Part shown: piece after piece, positions 1 to 8,188 of the stretch
How the letters are laid out: each line of letters begins with the position of its first letter
Position numbering within the stretch: the first letter of the stretch is position 1
NCBI RefSeq assembly: GCF_003236385.1
Contig: NZ_POUA01000038.1
Coordinates: 1 to 32,075, forward strand
Direction of reading: 5' to 3'
Origin: Spongiactinospora gelatinilytica
GTDB taxonomy: Bacteria > Actinomycetota > Actinomycetes > Streptosporangiales > Streptosporangiaceae
DNA length: 32,075 nucleotides
The notes under the pieces: generated by a model
The model's database searches: none
What the model was told of the DNA's origin: nothing
The model's input: the letters and a program-made list of their open reading frames with translations, nothing else
Program-made: the position numbers and the translations under genes

Positions 1-2
1 GA

Positions 3-161
3 CAGGTCCTGGGGTGGCTGGTGGGTGACCACGACGACGGGGGCGCCTACCGGGTGGCTGTCGCCCCAGCCGTCGGCGATGTCGAACAGGCGGCGGCCGG
101 AGACCAGGGCACCGGTGTTGGAGGTGAACTCGCGGAGCAGTTCCGCGCTGACCTCGTCGAC
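3..161 (-). pseudogene. RibD C-terminal/dihydrofolate reductase-like fragment
   Basis: Read on the minus strand from about 161 to the window edge, one frame gives 53 residues including TGALVSGRRLFDIADGWG and PVVVVTHQPP. These are hallmarks of the small actinobacterial RibD-C/DHFR-like reductases (typically GRRTFD..GWGG...PVFVLTH). The family's N-terminal start region (a DGFxAG-type strand) is absent. The sequence immediately upstream belongs to a LysR regulator in another frame, so the 5' part of this gene is missing. The 3' part lies beyond the left edge and cannot be judged. I read it as a truncated remnant, although a sequence or assembly error at the junction cannot be excluded. Confidence 0.6.
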
Positions 162-597
162 GGATGACGGCGATGTCGGTCTCCCCGCTGCGCAGGCTGC
201 CGAACGGGTCGCCGAAGTGGGTGTGCCGGAGCTGTACTTCGGTGCCGGGGTGCGCGGCGGTGAAGGCGTCGATCAGCGGCCGGTAGTCGTCGAAGTTGGA
301 GGGGATGAGGCCGAGCCGGAGCACGCCGGACGTGCCGCGGGCGGTCTGCCTCGCACGTTCCAGGCCCTCGTGCAGGCCGCGGTACATGGGCAGGATGTCG
401 GCGTAGAGCTGCTTGCCGACGGGGGTGAGCGCGACGGCGCGGTTGATGCGCTCGAACAGGGCCGCGCCGATGCGGTGCTCCTGCTTCTTGATCGCCTGGC
501 TGACCCTGGCCTGCGTCATGTGCAGACGTTCCGCCGTCCGGCCGAAGTGCAGCTCCTCGGCCAGCGTCAGGAAGATCTCGATGTCGCGCAGCTCCAT
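162..597 (-). pseudogene. LysR-family regulator, truncated after about 145 residues
   Basis: An ATG at 597 opens MELRDIEIFLTLAEELHFGR, followed by a helix-turn-helix (RTAERLHMTQARVSQAIKKQ) and the linker typical of LysR N-termini. The start of the effector domain follows (LRLGLIPSNFDDY, then DPFGSLRSGETDIAVI). Family members are about 290-310 residues. Here the homology stops near position 165, and the sequence continues into a DHFR-like reductase fragment in a different frame. The effector domain is therefore almost entirely lost and the product is unlikely to be a functional regulator. The clean loss at one point suggests a deletion or rearrangement rather than gradual decay. Confidence 0.75.
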
Positions 598-678
598 CTG
601 CGTAGATCAGCGAGCGGTTATGACATGGCACGAAGTTCGTCGTTGCCCGCCCATGAACCATGCGGCCACGCCTCCCCT

Positions 679-1039
679 GTGAACGTCATCGCTTCCGCGG
701 TGTCGCTGAACGTCGATGACGTGGCGGCCTCCTGCACCTTCTTCGTCTCCCACCTCGGCTTCCACGAATCGGTCACGGCCGTCGGTTTCGCCTGCCTGAC
801 CCGCTCGGACGCCGCCACCGACGTCATCCTGCACCTGCGGGGCGGCTCGGGCGAGCGGCGTGGTGGTGGTCTTCGCCGTGACGGGCGTCGCCGCGGAGTA
901 CGAGCGGCTGCGCGCCGAGGGGGCCGCCATCACCGCGCCGCTGCGCACCGAGCCCTGGTGCGAGCGGTCCTTCGAGCTGACCGACCCGAACGGCATCGTC
1001 GTGCGGCTCACCGAATGGGTGCCGCCCTCCGACGCCTGA
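679..1039 (+). pseudogene. VOC (glyoxalase-like) protein, frameshifted
   Basis: From a GTG at 679 one frame gives VNVIASAVSLNVDDVAASCTF and runs to about DVILHLRGGS, the first half of a small glyoxalase/bleomycin-resistance fold. Near 843-862 the homology moves to the next frame, which reads VVVVFAVTGVAAEYERLRAE, then WCERSFELTDPNGIVVRLTEW, and ends with TGA at 1037-1039. Both halves match one protein of about 120 residues, so a single extra base near 845-860 is the simplest explanation. It could be a true frameshift mutation or a sequencing error. The neighbours on both sides are also broken genes, which favours real decay. No clear ribosome-binding site precedes the GTG. Confidence 0.7.
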
Positions 1040-1340
1040 CCCCGACTGGACCCGCTCGGCCTCACGCACGCGGTGACGCTCCCGGAGGAGGCGCTGCGGT
1101 TCCGCGTCGCGATGAGCCACGTCGGCCCGGCGGGAGCGCCGCCCGAGGTGGCCCCGTCGTGGAACCCGCTCACCCGTGCCCAGACGCCCAACGGGGGCTA
1201 CCTGTGCGCGACCGTCGCCGACATCGTCCGGCTGGCGAAGTTCCACCTGGACGGCGGCGTCGCGCCGGACGGCACCCGCCTGCTGTCGGAGCAGGCCGTG
1301 GCGCGGATGCAGCGCCGCGAGAGGGGGTCGCCGACAAGTG
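1040..1340 (+). pseudogene. Serine hydrolase (class C beta-lactamase-like), internal fragment
   Basis: The frame through 1073-1320 reads LDPLGLTHAVTLPEEALRF and GYLCATVADIVRLAKFHLDG, followed by LLSEQAVARMQRR. These are the middle-to-late segments of beta-lactamase/penicillin-binding-protein-like serine hydrolases, where FxPLGMTxT and GGxxSTxxDLxRFxxxHL are typical. The catalytic SxxK and YxN regions that should precede them are absent, because the upstream sequence is the VOC pseudogene. After ARMQRRE the frame shifts (GVADKWT is in another frame) and the gene ends in a GC-rich palindrome. It is a remnant without catalytic capacity. Confidence 0.7.
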
Positions 1341-1342
1341 GA

Positions 1343-1372
1343 CGGGCGAGGGGCCGCGCGGCCCCTCGCCCG
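1343..1372. terminator. Perfect 15+15 GC palindrome, probable bidirectional terminator
   Basis: Positions 1343-1357 and 1358-1372 are exact reverse complements (CGGGCGAGGGGCCGC / GCGGCCCCTCGCCCG). The element lies between the serine hydrolase remnant and the 3' end of the TetR gene. There is no U-tract, as is common for actinobacterial terminators. A near-identical stem recurs at 9054-9081, between another pair of converging genes. Confidence 0.65.
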
Positions 1373-1427
1373 GAAGGCCGGGAAGGGGCGGGCCCGGGGC
1401 CTGAGCCCCGAGGTCAGCGTACGGTTT

Positions 1428-2075
1428 TCATTCTGCCGATCGGGTGCCGCCGGGCAACGGGCGCCTGGCGACGGCGTGCGCCTCCTCATGGCTCATGCCG
1501 TACATGCGCAGCAGATTCTCGGCCAGTTCGTCCGCCGAGTGCTCGTCCACCAGGTCGGGGTGTTCGAGCCAGAGCTGGAGGAACCCGAGCAGCGAGCCGC
1601 CGGCTCCGGCCAGCGCCACGTACGGGTTGCCGGGCCGGAAGCGCCCGGCGGCCATGGCGTGGCGGATGTCGCGCAGCGCCCGGGGCGCCAGGCCCTTGTC
1701 GGAGTCCAGGTACGGCAGGCCGGTGTGGGTGAGGATGCGGGCGATCTGCGGGTGGGTGTCGACCATTCGCCCGGTGAGCCGGACCGAGGCGGCGAAGACC
1801 TCCGCCGGGTCCTCGATGCCGGCGGTCAGCTCGTCGAGTAGTTGCCCGAGCTCTTCGAGCACGTCGGTGATGGCCGCCTGGAACAGGTCGTCCTTGCTCC
1901 TGAAGTGGTTGTAGAACGAGCCGAATCCCACGTCGGCCGCGTCGGTCAGCTCCTGGATGCTGACCTCGGCGATGCCCCGCCGGGCCAGGAAGGCGCGGGT
2001 GGCGTCGATCAGCGCCTGGCGGGTGCGGGTCTTGCGGCGCTCCAGCCGGGACGCGGCCTTCGATGCTTCCCCCAT
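1428..2075 (-). CDS. TetR/AcrR-family transcriptional regulator
   Basis: This is a TetR-type repressor. From the ATG at 2075 (MGEASKAASRLERRKTRTRQ) a helix-turn-helix follows: ALIDATRAFLARRGIAEVSIQELTDAADVGFGSFYNHFRSKDDLF, with the canonical G.GxFYxHFxxKxxL end of the recognition helix. The C-terminal ligand domain carries DTHPQIARILTHTGLPYL and GFLQLWLEHPDLVDEHSADELAENLLRMYG. Upstream in-frame ATG (2090) and TTG (2102) starts are possible. The gene is divergent from the ring-cleavage operon starting at 2161, and a long imperfect palindrome lies between them. Local repression of that operon, relieved by a pathway substrate or intermediate, is the natural inference. Its end faces the 1343-1372 palindrome. 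Confidence 0.9.
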   Translation of the reverse strand: MGEASKAASRLERRKTRTRQALIDATRAFLARRGIAEVSIQELTDAADVGFGSFYNHFRSKDDLFQAAITDVLEELGQLLDELTAGIEDPAEVFAASVRLTGRMVDTHPQIARILTHTGLPYLDSDKGLAPRALRDIRHAMAAGRFRPGNPYVALAGAGGSLLGFLQLWLEHPDLVDEHSADELAENLLRMYGMSHEEAHAVARRPLPGGTRSAE

Positions 2076-2095
2076 CACGCGGCAGAGCATAGCGC

Positions 2096-2150
2096 TTGAC
2101 AATCCGAACCCCCACCACTGATAGTTTCATCAATAATGATGACTTTATCA
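2096..2150 (+). promoter_or_regulatory. Promoter with TetR-type operator palindrome
   Basis: An imperfect inverted repeat, TGATAGTTTCATCA (2119-2132), ATAA spacer, TGATGACTTTATCA (2137-2150), has 11 of 14 matching positions. The stretch is AT-rich in an otherwise GC-rich window. A TTGACA -35 box at 2096-2101 lies 17 bp before TGATAG (2119-2124), which would place the -10 region inside the palindrome. Binding there would block the plus operon and probably the regulator itself. The likely ligand is the TetR protein encoded at 1428-2075 (inference from position). Confidence 0.65.
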
Positions 2151-2160
2151 GGTGGTGGTG

Positions 2161-3276
2161 ATGGAGAGCGCGCACGCGAATCTGCACAGCGATCGGGGGC
2201 CGCTGCGGGGCGAGCGGCCCGGCAGGGCACGCGATCCGGTGATCAAGGTCAGGGACCTGGCCTGGCTGGAGTTCGAGAAGACCGGCCTGCGGCGAGCCGA
2301 GTCGTTCGCCGCCGACTTCGGCTTCGCCGTGGCGGCCCGGACGCCGGACGCCCTCTACCTGCGCGGCACCCTGCCCGGGCCGCAGTGCGTGGTCATCCGG
2401 CGCGGTCCCGCGTCGCGCTTCGTGGGCCCGGTCTTCCAGGCGGCGGCGGCCGAAGACCTGACGCGGCTCGCCCGCGCGTGCGGCGCGACGGTGCGTGAGT
2501 CGGCCGATCCGGGCGGGGGCCGGGTGGTGAGCCTGCGCGACCCCAGCGGCATCCCGGTACGGGTGGTCCACGGCGCGGCCGAGTGGCCCGCCCTGCCCGA
2601 GCAGCCGGTCCTGACGATGAACGTCGGCCCCCGGCCGATGCGGATCAACACCGCGCAGCGGCCCGCGCCCGAACCCGCCCGGGTGCGGCGGCTCGGGCAC
2701 GTCGTGCTGGAGACCCGGTGGTTCGAGCGGACGCTCGACTGGTACCTGGACACGCTCGGCATGATCGTCAGCGACTTCCTGTTCCTTGACGACCAGCGCG
2801 ACCGCGGCCCGACCATGGCGTTCATCAGATGCGACCGGGGCGCGGAGCCGGCCGACCACCACACGCTGGCCCTGCACCTGGGTCCGGGGGCGGGCTATGT
2901 CCACTCGGCGTACCAGGTGGCCGACATGGACGCGGTGGCGGCGGGTGGGCGATACCTGGCGTCGCGGGGCCACCGGCGCGTCTGGGGGATCGGCAGGCAC
3001 GTCCAGGGCAGCCAGATCTTCGACTACTGGCGCGACCCCGACCGGTTGATGATGGAGCACTTCGCGGACGGCGATCTGTTCGACTGCACGGTGGAGCCGG
3101 GCTGGGCGCCCATGTCGGCCTCGGGCCTGGCGCAGTGGGGCCCACCGGTCACCCGCGACTTCCTCGGCACCGATCCGTCCCCGGCCCTGCTGCGCAGCGT
3201 CGTGACGGCGCTGCGCGAGGACAACGAGATCGACGTCCCGCGCCTGCTGGGACTGATGAAGGCGATGAGAGCATGA
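2161..3276 (+). CDS. Two-domain VOC extradiol-type ring-cleaving dioxygenase
   Basis: The 371-residue protein has two VOC modules, like type I extradiol dioxygenases. The N-terminal module (about residues 25-145) lacks obvious metal ligands. The C-terminal module has candidate iron ligands His180 (RLGHVVLETRWF), His248 (YVHSAYQVADMD) and Glu299 (RLMMEHFADGD). Their spacing (68 and 51) resembles BphC-type enzymes (about 64 and 50). The expected reaction is Fe(II)-dependent meta-cleavage of a catecholic ring; the exact substrate cannot be read. An AGGTGG ribosome site at 2150-2155 supports the ATG at 2161. It is the first gene of a tightly coupled operon and its stop overlaps the next start (ATGA). 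A non-cleaving VOC hydrolase is the main alternative. Confidence 0.85.
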   Translation: MESAHANLHSDRGPLRGERPGRARDPVIKVRDLAWLEFEKTGLRRAESFAADFGFAVAARTPDALYLRGTLPGPQCVVIRRGPASRFVGPVFQAAAAEDLTRLARACGATVRESADPGGGRVVSLRDPSGIPVRVVHGAAEWPALPEQPVLTMNVGPRPMRINTAQRPAPEPARVRRLGHVVLETRWFERTLDWYLDTLGMIVSDFLFLDDQRDRGPTMAFIRCDRGAEPADHHTLALHLGPGAGYVHSAYQVADMDAVAAGGRYLASRGHRRVWGIGRHVQGSQIFDYWRDPDRLMMEHFADGDLFDCTVEPGWAPMSASGLAQWGPPVTRDFLGTDPSPALLRSVVTALREDNEIDVPRLLGLMKAMRA

Positions 3277-4202
3277 GCGTCGGCGTGCTGCGAACCGAGG
3301 GTCGCTGGTGGGTGGAGCGGGACGGACTGGCCCACGCCGTGGACACGGCCGCGCGGACCACCGCCGAACTGCTGGCCGACCGGGAGGCGCTGGCCCACCC
3401 GGCTCCGGACGGGGTGCCGGTGGCGGATCTGGCGCTGCTGTCGCCGGTGACGACGCCGTGCCGGGTGGTGTGCCAGATGGTGAACTACCGCTCCCATGCC
3501 AAGGATTCGGGCCTGAATCCGGACGGCGTGCCGATCACGTTCTTCCGCAAGGCGTCCGGGTCGGTGTGCGGGCCGTACGACCGGGTCGTGAAGCCGCCGC
3601 ACGTACGGCTGCTGGACCACGAGATCGAACTGGGGCTGGTCCTGGGCGCGCCCCTGCCGATCGGCGCGACCGTGACCGATGCCGACCTGCCTGCGTACGT
3701 GGCGGGGCTGGTGATCGCCGACGACGTGTCGGCCAGGGATGTGCAACTGTCGAAGTCGCAGTTCTACGAGAGCAAGTCCTATCCGACGTTCACGCCGCTC
3801 GGGCCGCGGCTCGTGCTGCCGGAGCCGGAGGAGTTCGCGCGGCTGGTGGATCTGCGGCTGCGCCTGTCGGTCAACCAGGTGCTGCGGCAGGACCGCACCG
3901 TGGCGGACATGATCACCAGGCCCGCGGCGGCGCTGACGGCGCTGGCCCGCTTCCAGGAGATGGCGCCCGGCGACGTGCTACTGACCGGAACGCCCGGCGG
4001 GACCGCGCTGAAGGCTCCGCCGAAGCCGGTGGAACTGCTCGGCTCACTGCTCCCGCCCGCGCTGAAGTGGCGGATCTTCTTCGCCCGGCAGGCCCGCGTC
4101 CCGGCCTACCTGCGGCACGGCGACGTCGTGACCGCGCGCATCGCGACCGGCGACGGCACCATCGACCTGGGCTGCCAGCAGACGCCGGTGGAGTACGCGT
4201 GA
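3273..4202 (+). CDS. Fumarylacetoacetate hydrolase (FAH) family protein
   Basis: The 309-residue protein begins with a short N-terminal region, then the FAH fold from about residue 60 (CQMVNYRSHAKDSG). Divalent metal ligands are visible as Glu117 and Glu119 in DHEIELGLVLG and Asp150 in IADDVSARD. The terminal motif GDVLLTGTPGGTAL is also typical. The family covers C-C hydrolases, 2-oxopent-4-enoate-type hydratases and decarboxylases acting after meta-cleavage. Directly behind a ring-cleaving dioxygenase, it probably processes the cleavage product (inference). A loop rich in Pro and Leu (about residues 250-285) is larger than in many relatives. Its ATG overlaps the previous stop, and the next gene starts in the overlap GTGA. 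Confidence 0.88.
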   Translation: MSVGVLRTEGRWWVERDGLAHAVDTAARTTAELLADREALAHPAPDGVPVADLALLSPVTTPCRVVCQMVNYRSHAKDSGLNPDGVPITFFRKASGSVCGPYDRVVKPPHVRLLDHEIELGLVLGAPLPIGATVTDADLPAYVAGLVIADDVSARDVQLSKSQFYESKSYPTFTPLGPRLVLPEPEEFARLVDLRLRLSVNQVLRQDRTVADMITRPAAALTALARFQEMAPGDVLLTGTPGGTALKAPPKPVELLGSLLPPALKWRIFFARQARVPAYLRHGDVVTARIATGDGTIDLGCQQTPVEYA

Positions 4203-5758
4203 CCTCCGTGATCCCCGTGCTCGTGGCGGGGGCCGGGCCGACCGGGGTGACCGCGGCCGCCCTGCTGGCCGGGTACGGCGTGCGCAGCCTGGTGGTGGAC
4301 CCGCACCCGGATGTCTACCCGCTGCCCCGCGCGGTCCACCTGGACGACGAGGTGATGCGGATTCTCCAGGCGGTCGGCGTGGCCGAGGACTTCGCCGCGA
4401 TCAGCCACCCGTCGCCCGGCATGCGGTTGCTGGACGGCGAGCTGCGCACGATCGCCGAGTTCCGCCGCGACGACGGCGCGGGACGCTCCGGCTGGCCGCA
4501 GGCGAACATGTTCGACCAGCCCGATCTCGAGGCGCTGCTGCGCGCCGGCCTCGCCCGCCGCCCGGAGGCCGAGTTGCGCCCCGGCACCGAGGTCGTGGGC
4601 ATCGAGCAGGACGGACGCGGCCCGGTCCGGGTACGGCTGCGCGACGTGGCCAGCGGGCGGCAGGAGGAGGTGCGCGCGCACGCGCTGCTCGGGTGCGATG
4701 GTGCCAACAGCCGCACCCGCCGCCATGTGGGCGCGCGGATGCGCGACCTCGGATTCGCCGAGCGCTGGCTCGTGGCGGACGTGCGCTGTGCCAAGCCCCT
4801 CGACGTCTGGGACGGCGTTCACCAGGTGTGCGACCCGCGGCGTCCGGCCACGTTCATGCGGATCGGCCCCGAGCGTTACCGATGGGAGGTCCGGGCGGGC
4901 CAACGGGAGGCCGCGGACCGCGCGACGCTGCTACGGCTGATCTCCCCCTGGACGCGCGGCGTGCCCGAGGACGAACTGCACGTACTGCGGCAGGCGATCT
5001 ACACCTTCCGTGCCCAGGTGGCGGACCGGTGGCGACGGGGGCGGGTCTTCCTGCTCGGTGACGCCGCGCACCTGACGCCGCCGTTCATCGGCCAGGGCCT
5101 GGGCGCGGGACTGCGGGACGCGGCGAATCTGGCGTGGAAGCTTGCGCTCGTCCTGGCGGAAGGCGCCCACGAGCGGCTGCTGGACACCTACCGGGCCGAA
5201 CGGGCGCCGCACGTCACCCACATGATCAGAACGGCGGTCGCGGTCGGCCGCGTCATGGCCGGACCGGCACGGGTGGCCCGCCTGCTGCTCTCCCCGGCCG
5301 GACGCCTGCCCGCCGCGACACCCGGCGGGTCGCCCCGGCTGCGCCGCGGACCGCTCGTCCGGCCCCGCCGCCCCTGGGGCGATCTGGCCGGGACGCTGCC
5401 CCCGCAACCCTGGGTGACGGTGGACGGCCGGCACCGCCGCCTGGACGACGTGCTCGGCGGCTCGTTCGCCGTCCTCACCCTCTCCCCGCTCGACCCTCTG
5501 ACGGCCGCCCTCGCGCGCCGCCTGCGCGCCCGGGTCTTCGACCTCGTCGCCACCCCCATCGATGACGGCACCCTGGCCCGCTGGCTGCTCGGCGGCAGGG
5601 CCTCGGCCGTACTGCTGCGCCCCGACCGGGTCGTCCTGGCCGCCGCCCCGCTCGCCACGGGCACCGTCCCAATCGGCCGGGACGCCGCCGCCTGGCTCCC
5701 GCTGCTGCCGCCGTCGCCCACCACCCCGATCACAGCCGAGAGGAACGTCACCGCATGA
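4199..5758 (+). CDS. FAD-dependent aromatic hydroxylase (MhpA-like)
   Basis: This is a 519-residue flavoprotein monooxygenase of the p-hydroxybenzoate hydroxylase class. The ADP-binding GAGPTG is at residues 11-16, the middle motif reads LLGCDGANSRTRR, and the FAD ribityl/phosphate motif reads RVFLLGDAAHLTPPFIGQGLG. A C-terminal thioredoxin-like extension (about residues 395-510), as in MhpA-type and polyketide hydroxylases, completes the usual length. It likely hydroxylates a phenolic substrate to the catechol opened by the dioxygenase encoded at 2161. The FAD beta2-strand acid is Asp34 rather than the usual Glu. Start GTG at 4199 overlaps the upstream TGA. The substrate is not determinable from sequence. 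Confidence 0.9.
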   Translation: MTSVIPVLVAGAGPTGVTAAALLAGYGVRSLVVDPHPDVYPLPRAVHLDDEVMRILQAVGVAEDFAAISHPSPGMRLLDGELRTIAEFRRDDGAGRSGWPQANMFDQPDLEALLRAGLARRPEAELRPGTEVVGIEQDGRGPVRVRLRDVASGRQEEVRAHALLGCDGANSRTRRHVGARMRDLGFAERWLVADVRCAKPLDVWDGVHQVCDPRRPATFMRIGPERYRWEVRAGQREAADRATLLRLISPWTRGVPEDELHVLRQAIYTFRAQVADRWRRGRVFLLGDAAHLTPPFIGQGLGAGLRDAANLAWKLALVLAEGAHERLLDTYRAERAPHVTHMIRTAVAVGRVMAGPARVARLLLSPAGRLPAATPGGSPRLRRGPLVRPRRPWGDLAGTLPPQPWVTVDGRHRRLDDVLGGSFAVLTLSPLDPLTAALARRLRARVFDLVATPIDDGTLARWLLGGRASAVLLRPDRVVLAAAPLATGTVPIGRDAAAWLPLLPPSPTTPITAERNVTA

Positions 5759-7584
5759 TCGACAGACCTTTGGTCTTGGTGCCCGAGGACCTGGCCGCCG
5801 TGGAGGCCGTGCCGCTGGCGGCGCGCGACCTGCCCGCCAGCACGTACGAGCTGCTGGTGAGGTCGGCGGCGGCCTATGGCGGCTCCCCCGCGCTGCACCT
5901 GATCGCCGAGGGCGGCGGCTCCTGGCGGCTGCCCCGCACCTGGACCTTCGCCGACCTGCTCGGCCACGTCCACCGGGCCGCGAACCTCTACCACGCCTTC
6001 GGCCTGCGTCCCGGTGGCGTGGTCGGCCTGCTGGCCCCCAACACGGGCGGCGCGTACGCCGCGCTGCTGGGCGCGCAGGCGATCGGGGTCGCCGCGCCGG
6101 TCAACCCGCTGCTGGGCGAAGATCACCTGGCCGGCCTGCTGGAACTCGCCGGTGCGGAGATCCTGGTCGCCGCCGGTCCGGAGCTCGCCCCCGCTGTCTG
6201 GGAGAAGGCGGTGCGCCTCACCGAGCGGCTGCCCCGGGTACGCGCCCTGCTCGCCCTCGGCGGCGATTTCGAGGCACGGGCGGCCGAACAGCCCGCCGAC
6301 GCCCTGACGTTCGGATACCGGCCGGGCCCCGAGGACGTGGCGGCGTACTTTCACACCGGCGGCACCACGGGAGTGCCCCGGATCGCGCCGCACACCCACC
6401 TCAACGAGGTCTACACGGCCTGGGCGATGGGCTGCACGGGCGCCTTCCTGGAAGGGGCGGTGGTCCTCGGCGGCCTGCCGCTGTTCCACGTCAACGCCCT
6501 GCACGTCACCGGCCTCGCGCCGACGATGCACGGCACGCCCGTGGTGAGCCTGGGGCCGCTCGGCTTCCGGGACCCGGAGCTGATGCCCGACTTCTGGCGG
6601 ATCGTGGACCACTACCAGGTCACCTCGTTCTCCGCGGTGCCGACCGTCTACCAGGCGCTGCCCCCGGTGCCGGAGGACGCGGTCCCGTCGTCCCTGCGCG
6701 CGGGCGTGGTGGGGGCCGCGCCGCTCCCGCGCGGCGTGCGCGAGGCGTTCGAGTCGACGGCGAAGGTCCCCCTGGTGGAGGGGTACGGGCTCACCGAGGG
6801 AACGTGCGCCACATCCGTCATGCCCGTGTTCGGCCGGCGGGCCGGGTCGGTGGGCCTGCGGCTGGCCTACCAGCGGGTCAAAGCCGTCAAGGTGGACGAC
6901 GCCGGCCGCCCGGTGGCCGACTGCGAGCCCGGCGAGCCGGGCGTGCTGGCCATCGAGGGCCCCAATGTCTTTCCCGGCTACCTGCGCCCCGGCCCGCACG
7001 GCGCGGCCCCCGACCCCACGGGCATCGTCTTCGACGGGTGGCTGCTCACCGGCGACCTCGGTCACGTGGACGCCGACGGTTACGTCCACCTCGCCGGGCG
7101 GGCCAAGGACCTCATCATCAGAGGGGGGCACAACATCAGCCCGGAGCCCGTGGAGGAGGCGCTGCTCGCCCATCCCGATGTCACGGCCGCCGCAGTGGTG
7201 GGACGGCCGGACGCCCACGCCGGGGAGGTCCCGGTCGCCTACGTGACGCTCACGCCCGGTGCCGCCACGGCGGTGGAGGACCTGCTGGCCTGGGCCGCCG
7301 GGCGGGCGCCGGAGCCGGCCGCCGCGCCGAAGGCCGTGTACGTCGTCGAGTCGCTGCCGGTCACCGCCGTCGGCAAGGTCTTCAAGCCCGCCCTGCGCGA
7401 GGACGCCGTACGACGGGTCGTGCTGGCGCTGCTCGGCAGGGCCGGCATCGGCGGAACGGTCGAGACCGTCACCCGCGACGGCGTTCCGCACGCCGACATC
7501 ACCGTGACCGGCGACGCCGCCTCCCTGGTCCCCGAACTGCGCCGGCACACCTTCACCCACACGCTGCGCGGCGCGCATGAGTGA
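5755..7584 (+). CDS. AMP-forming acyl-CoA ligase
   Basis: The 609-residue ANL superfamily enzyme has the P-loop AYFHTGGTTGVPR, the adenylate motif EGYGLTEGTC, the hinge region TGDLGHVDADGYVHLAGRAKD followed by IIRGGHNISPEPVEEAL, and the catalytic lysine in PVTAVGKVFK. It would activate a carboxylic acid to an acyl-CoA through an acyl-adenylate. The roughly 60 residues after the catalytic lysine exceed the minimal C-domain; similar tails occur in CaiC-like acyl-CoA synthetases. In the operon it could activate either the aromatic acid or a ring-fission product. The start overlaps the hydroxylase stop (ATGA) and the end overlaps the membrane protein start by 8 bp. Confidence 0.9.
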   Translation: MIDRPLVLVPEDLAAVEAVPLAARDLPASTYELLVRSAAAYGGSPALHLIAEGGGSWRLPRTWTFADLLGHVHRAANLYHAFGLRPGGVVGLLAPNTGGAYAALLGAQAIGVAAPVNPLLGEDHLAGLLELAGAEILVAAGPELAPAVWEKAVRLTERLPRVRALLALGGDFEARAAEQPADALTFGYRPGPEDVAAYFHTGGTTGVPRIAPHTHLNEVYTAWAMGCTGAFLEGAVVLGGLPLFHVNALHVTGLAPTMHGTPVVSLGPLGFRDPELMPDFWRIVDHYQVTSFSAVPTVYQALPPVPEDAVPSSLRAGVVGAAPLPRGVREAFESTAKVPLVEGYGLTEGTCATSVMPVFGRRAGSVGLRLAYQRVKAVKVDDAGRPVADCEPGEPGVLAIEGPNVFPGYLRPGPHGAAPDPTGIVFDGWLLTGDLGHVDADGYVHLAGRAKDLIIRGGHNISPEPVEEALLAHPDVTAAAVVGRPDAHAGEVPVAYVTLTPGAATAVEDLLAWAAGRAPEPAAAPKAVYVVESLPVTAVGKVFKPALREDAVRRVVLALLGRAGIGGTVETVTRDGVPHADITVTGDAASLVPELRRHTFTHTLRGAHE

Positions 7585-8188
7585 CCTCGCCGCACTGCGC
7601 CGCGCCGGGCTGCACATCGCCGAGACGGCGGTCCCGGTGCTGGGGTTCACGCTGGTGTACGCGACGACCGCCCGCCTGCCGGCGGCGCTGGCGACCGGCC
7701 TGTGCGTGGCCGCGCTCGTGGCGGTCCGCCGGGTCCGCGGGGCGCGCAGCGTGTGGCCGGCGGTGGGCGGGTTCGCGCTGACCGCCGGGGCCGCGGCCTG
7801 GACCGTCCTGTCCGGCGAGGCCGCGAACTACTTCGTGCCGGTGCTCGCCCTGCGCGCCGCGGTCGTCGCGGCGACACCCGTCATGCTGCTGCTGCGGCTC
7901 CCGCCGGTCGGCCTGGCCGCCGGAGTGCTCACCGGGCGGGGGCTCGCCTTCCGGCGCTGCCCGCCCCGGCTGCGGGCCTACACGGTCGCGAACCTCATCT
8001 GGGTCGTGGCCGAAGGCGCACTCCTGGCCAACCAGGCGCGGCTCTACCTCGACGGCCGGGCCCTCGCCATGGGGGCCTTCAAGCTGCTGGTCGAGGTGCC
8101 GGCCCATGTGCTGCTGGTGGGCCTGATGTGGGCGGTCTACCGCCGGATGACCGCTCGTCCCTGTGTTCGCGAAGGAGCCTGCCGATGA
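7577..8188 (+). CDS. DUF3159-family integral membrane protein
   Basis: The 203-residue protein has about five to six hydrophobic segments, including ETAVPVLGFTLVYATTARLP, ALATGLCVAALVAVRRVR and LRAAVVAATPVMLLLRLPPV, then a cytoplasmic-type LAFRRCPPRLRAYTVANLIW and a last helix ending in a basic tail. The layout (an N-terminal VLGF.LVY helix and a PRLRAYTxA..W segment before two late helices) is that of actinobacterial DUF3159, a family of unknown function. It is translationally coupled on both sides (ATGAGTGA with the ligase, ATGA with the MBL hydrolase). A role in uptake or export of the pathway substrate is possible but unsupported. Confidence 0.7.
   Translation: MSDLAALRRAGLHIAETAVPVLGFTLVYATTARLPAALATGLCVAALVAVRRVRGARSVWPAVGGFALTAGAAAWTVLSGEAANYFVPVLALRAAVVAATPVMLLLRLPPVGLAAGVLTGRGLAFRRCPPRLRAYTVANLIWVVAEGALLANQARLYLDGRALAMGAFKLLVEVPAHVLLVGLMWAVYRRMTARPCVREGACR

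Noticed and set aside
25-1404. A 459-codon plus-strand ORF spanning the left end
   Set aside because: Only its 679-860 part resembles a protein (VOC). The rest is the antisense shadow of the LysR and DHFR fragments plus a low-complexity Arg/Gly tail.
1486-3060. A 524-codon minus-strand ORF over the TetR and VOC genes
   Set aside because: It is a GC-frame shadow rich in Arg, Pro and His with no domain; the TetR and dioxygenase genes on the correct frames explain the region.
5188-7650. An 820-codon minus-strand ORF opposite the hydroxylase and ligase
   Set aside because: It is antisense to two clearly conserved enzymes and has no recognisable motif. Long antisense ORFs are expected at this GC content.
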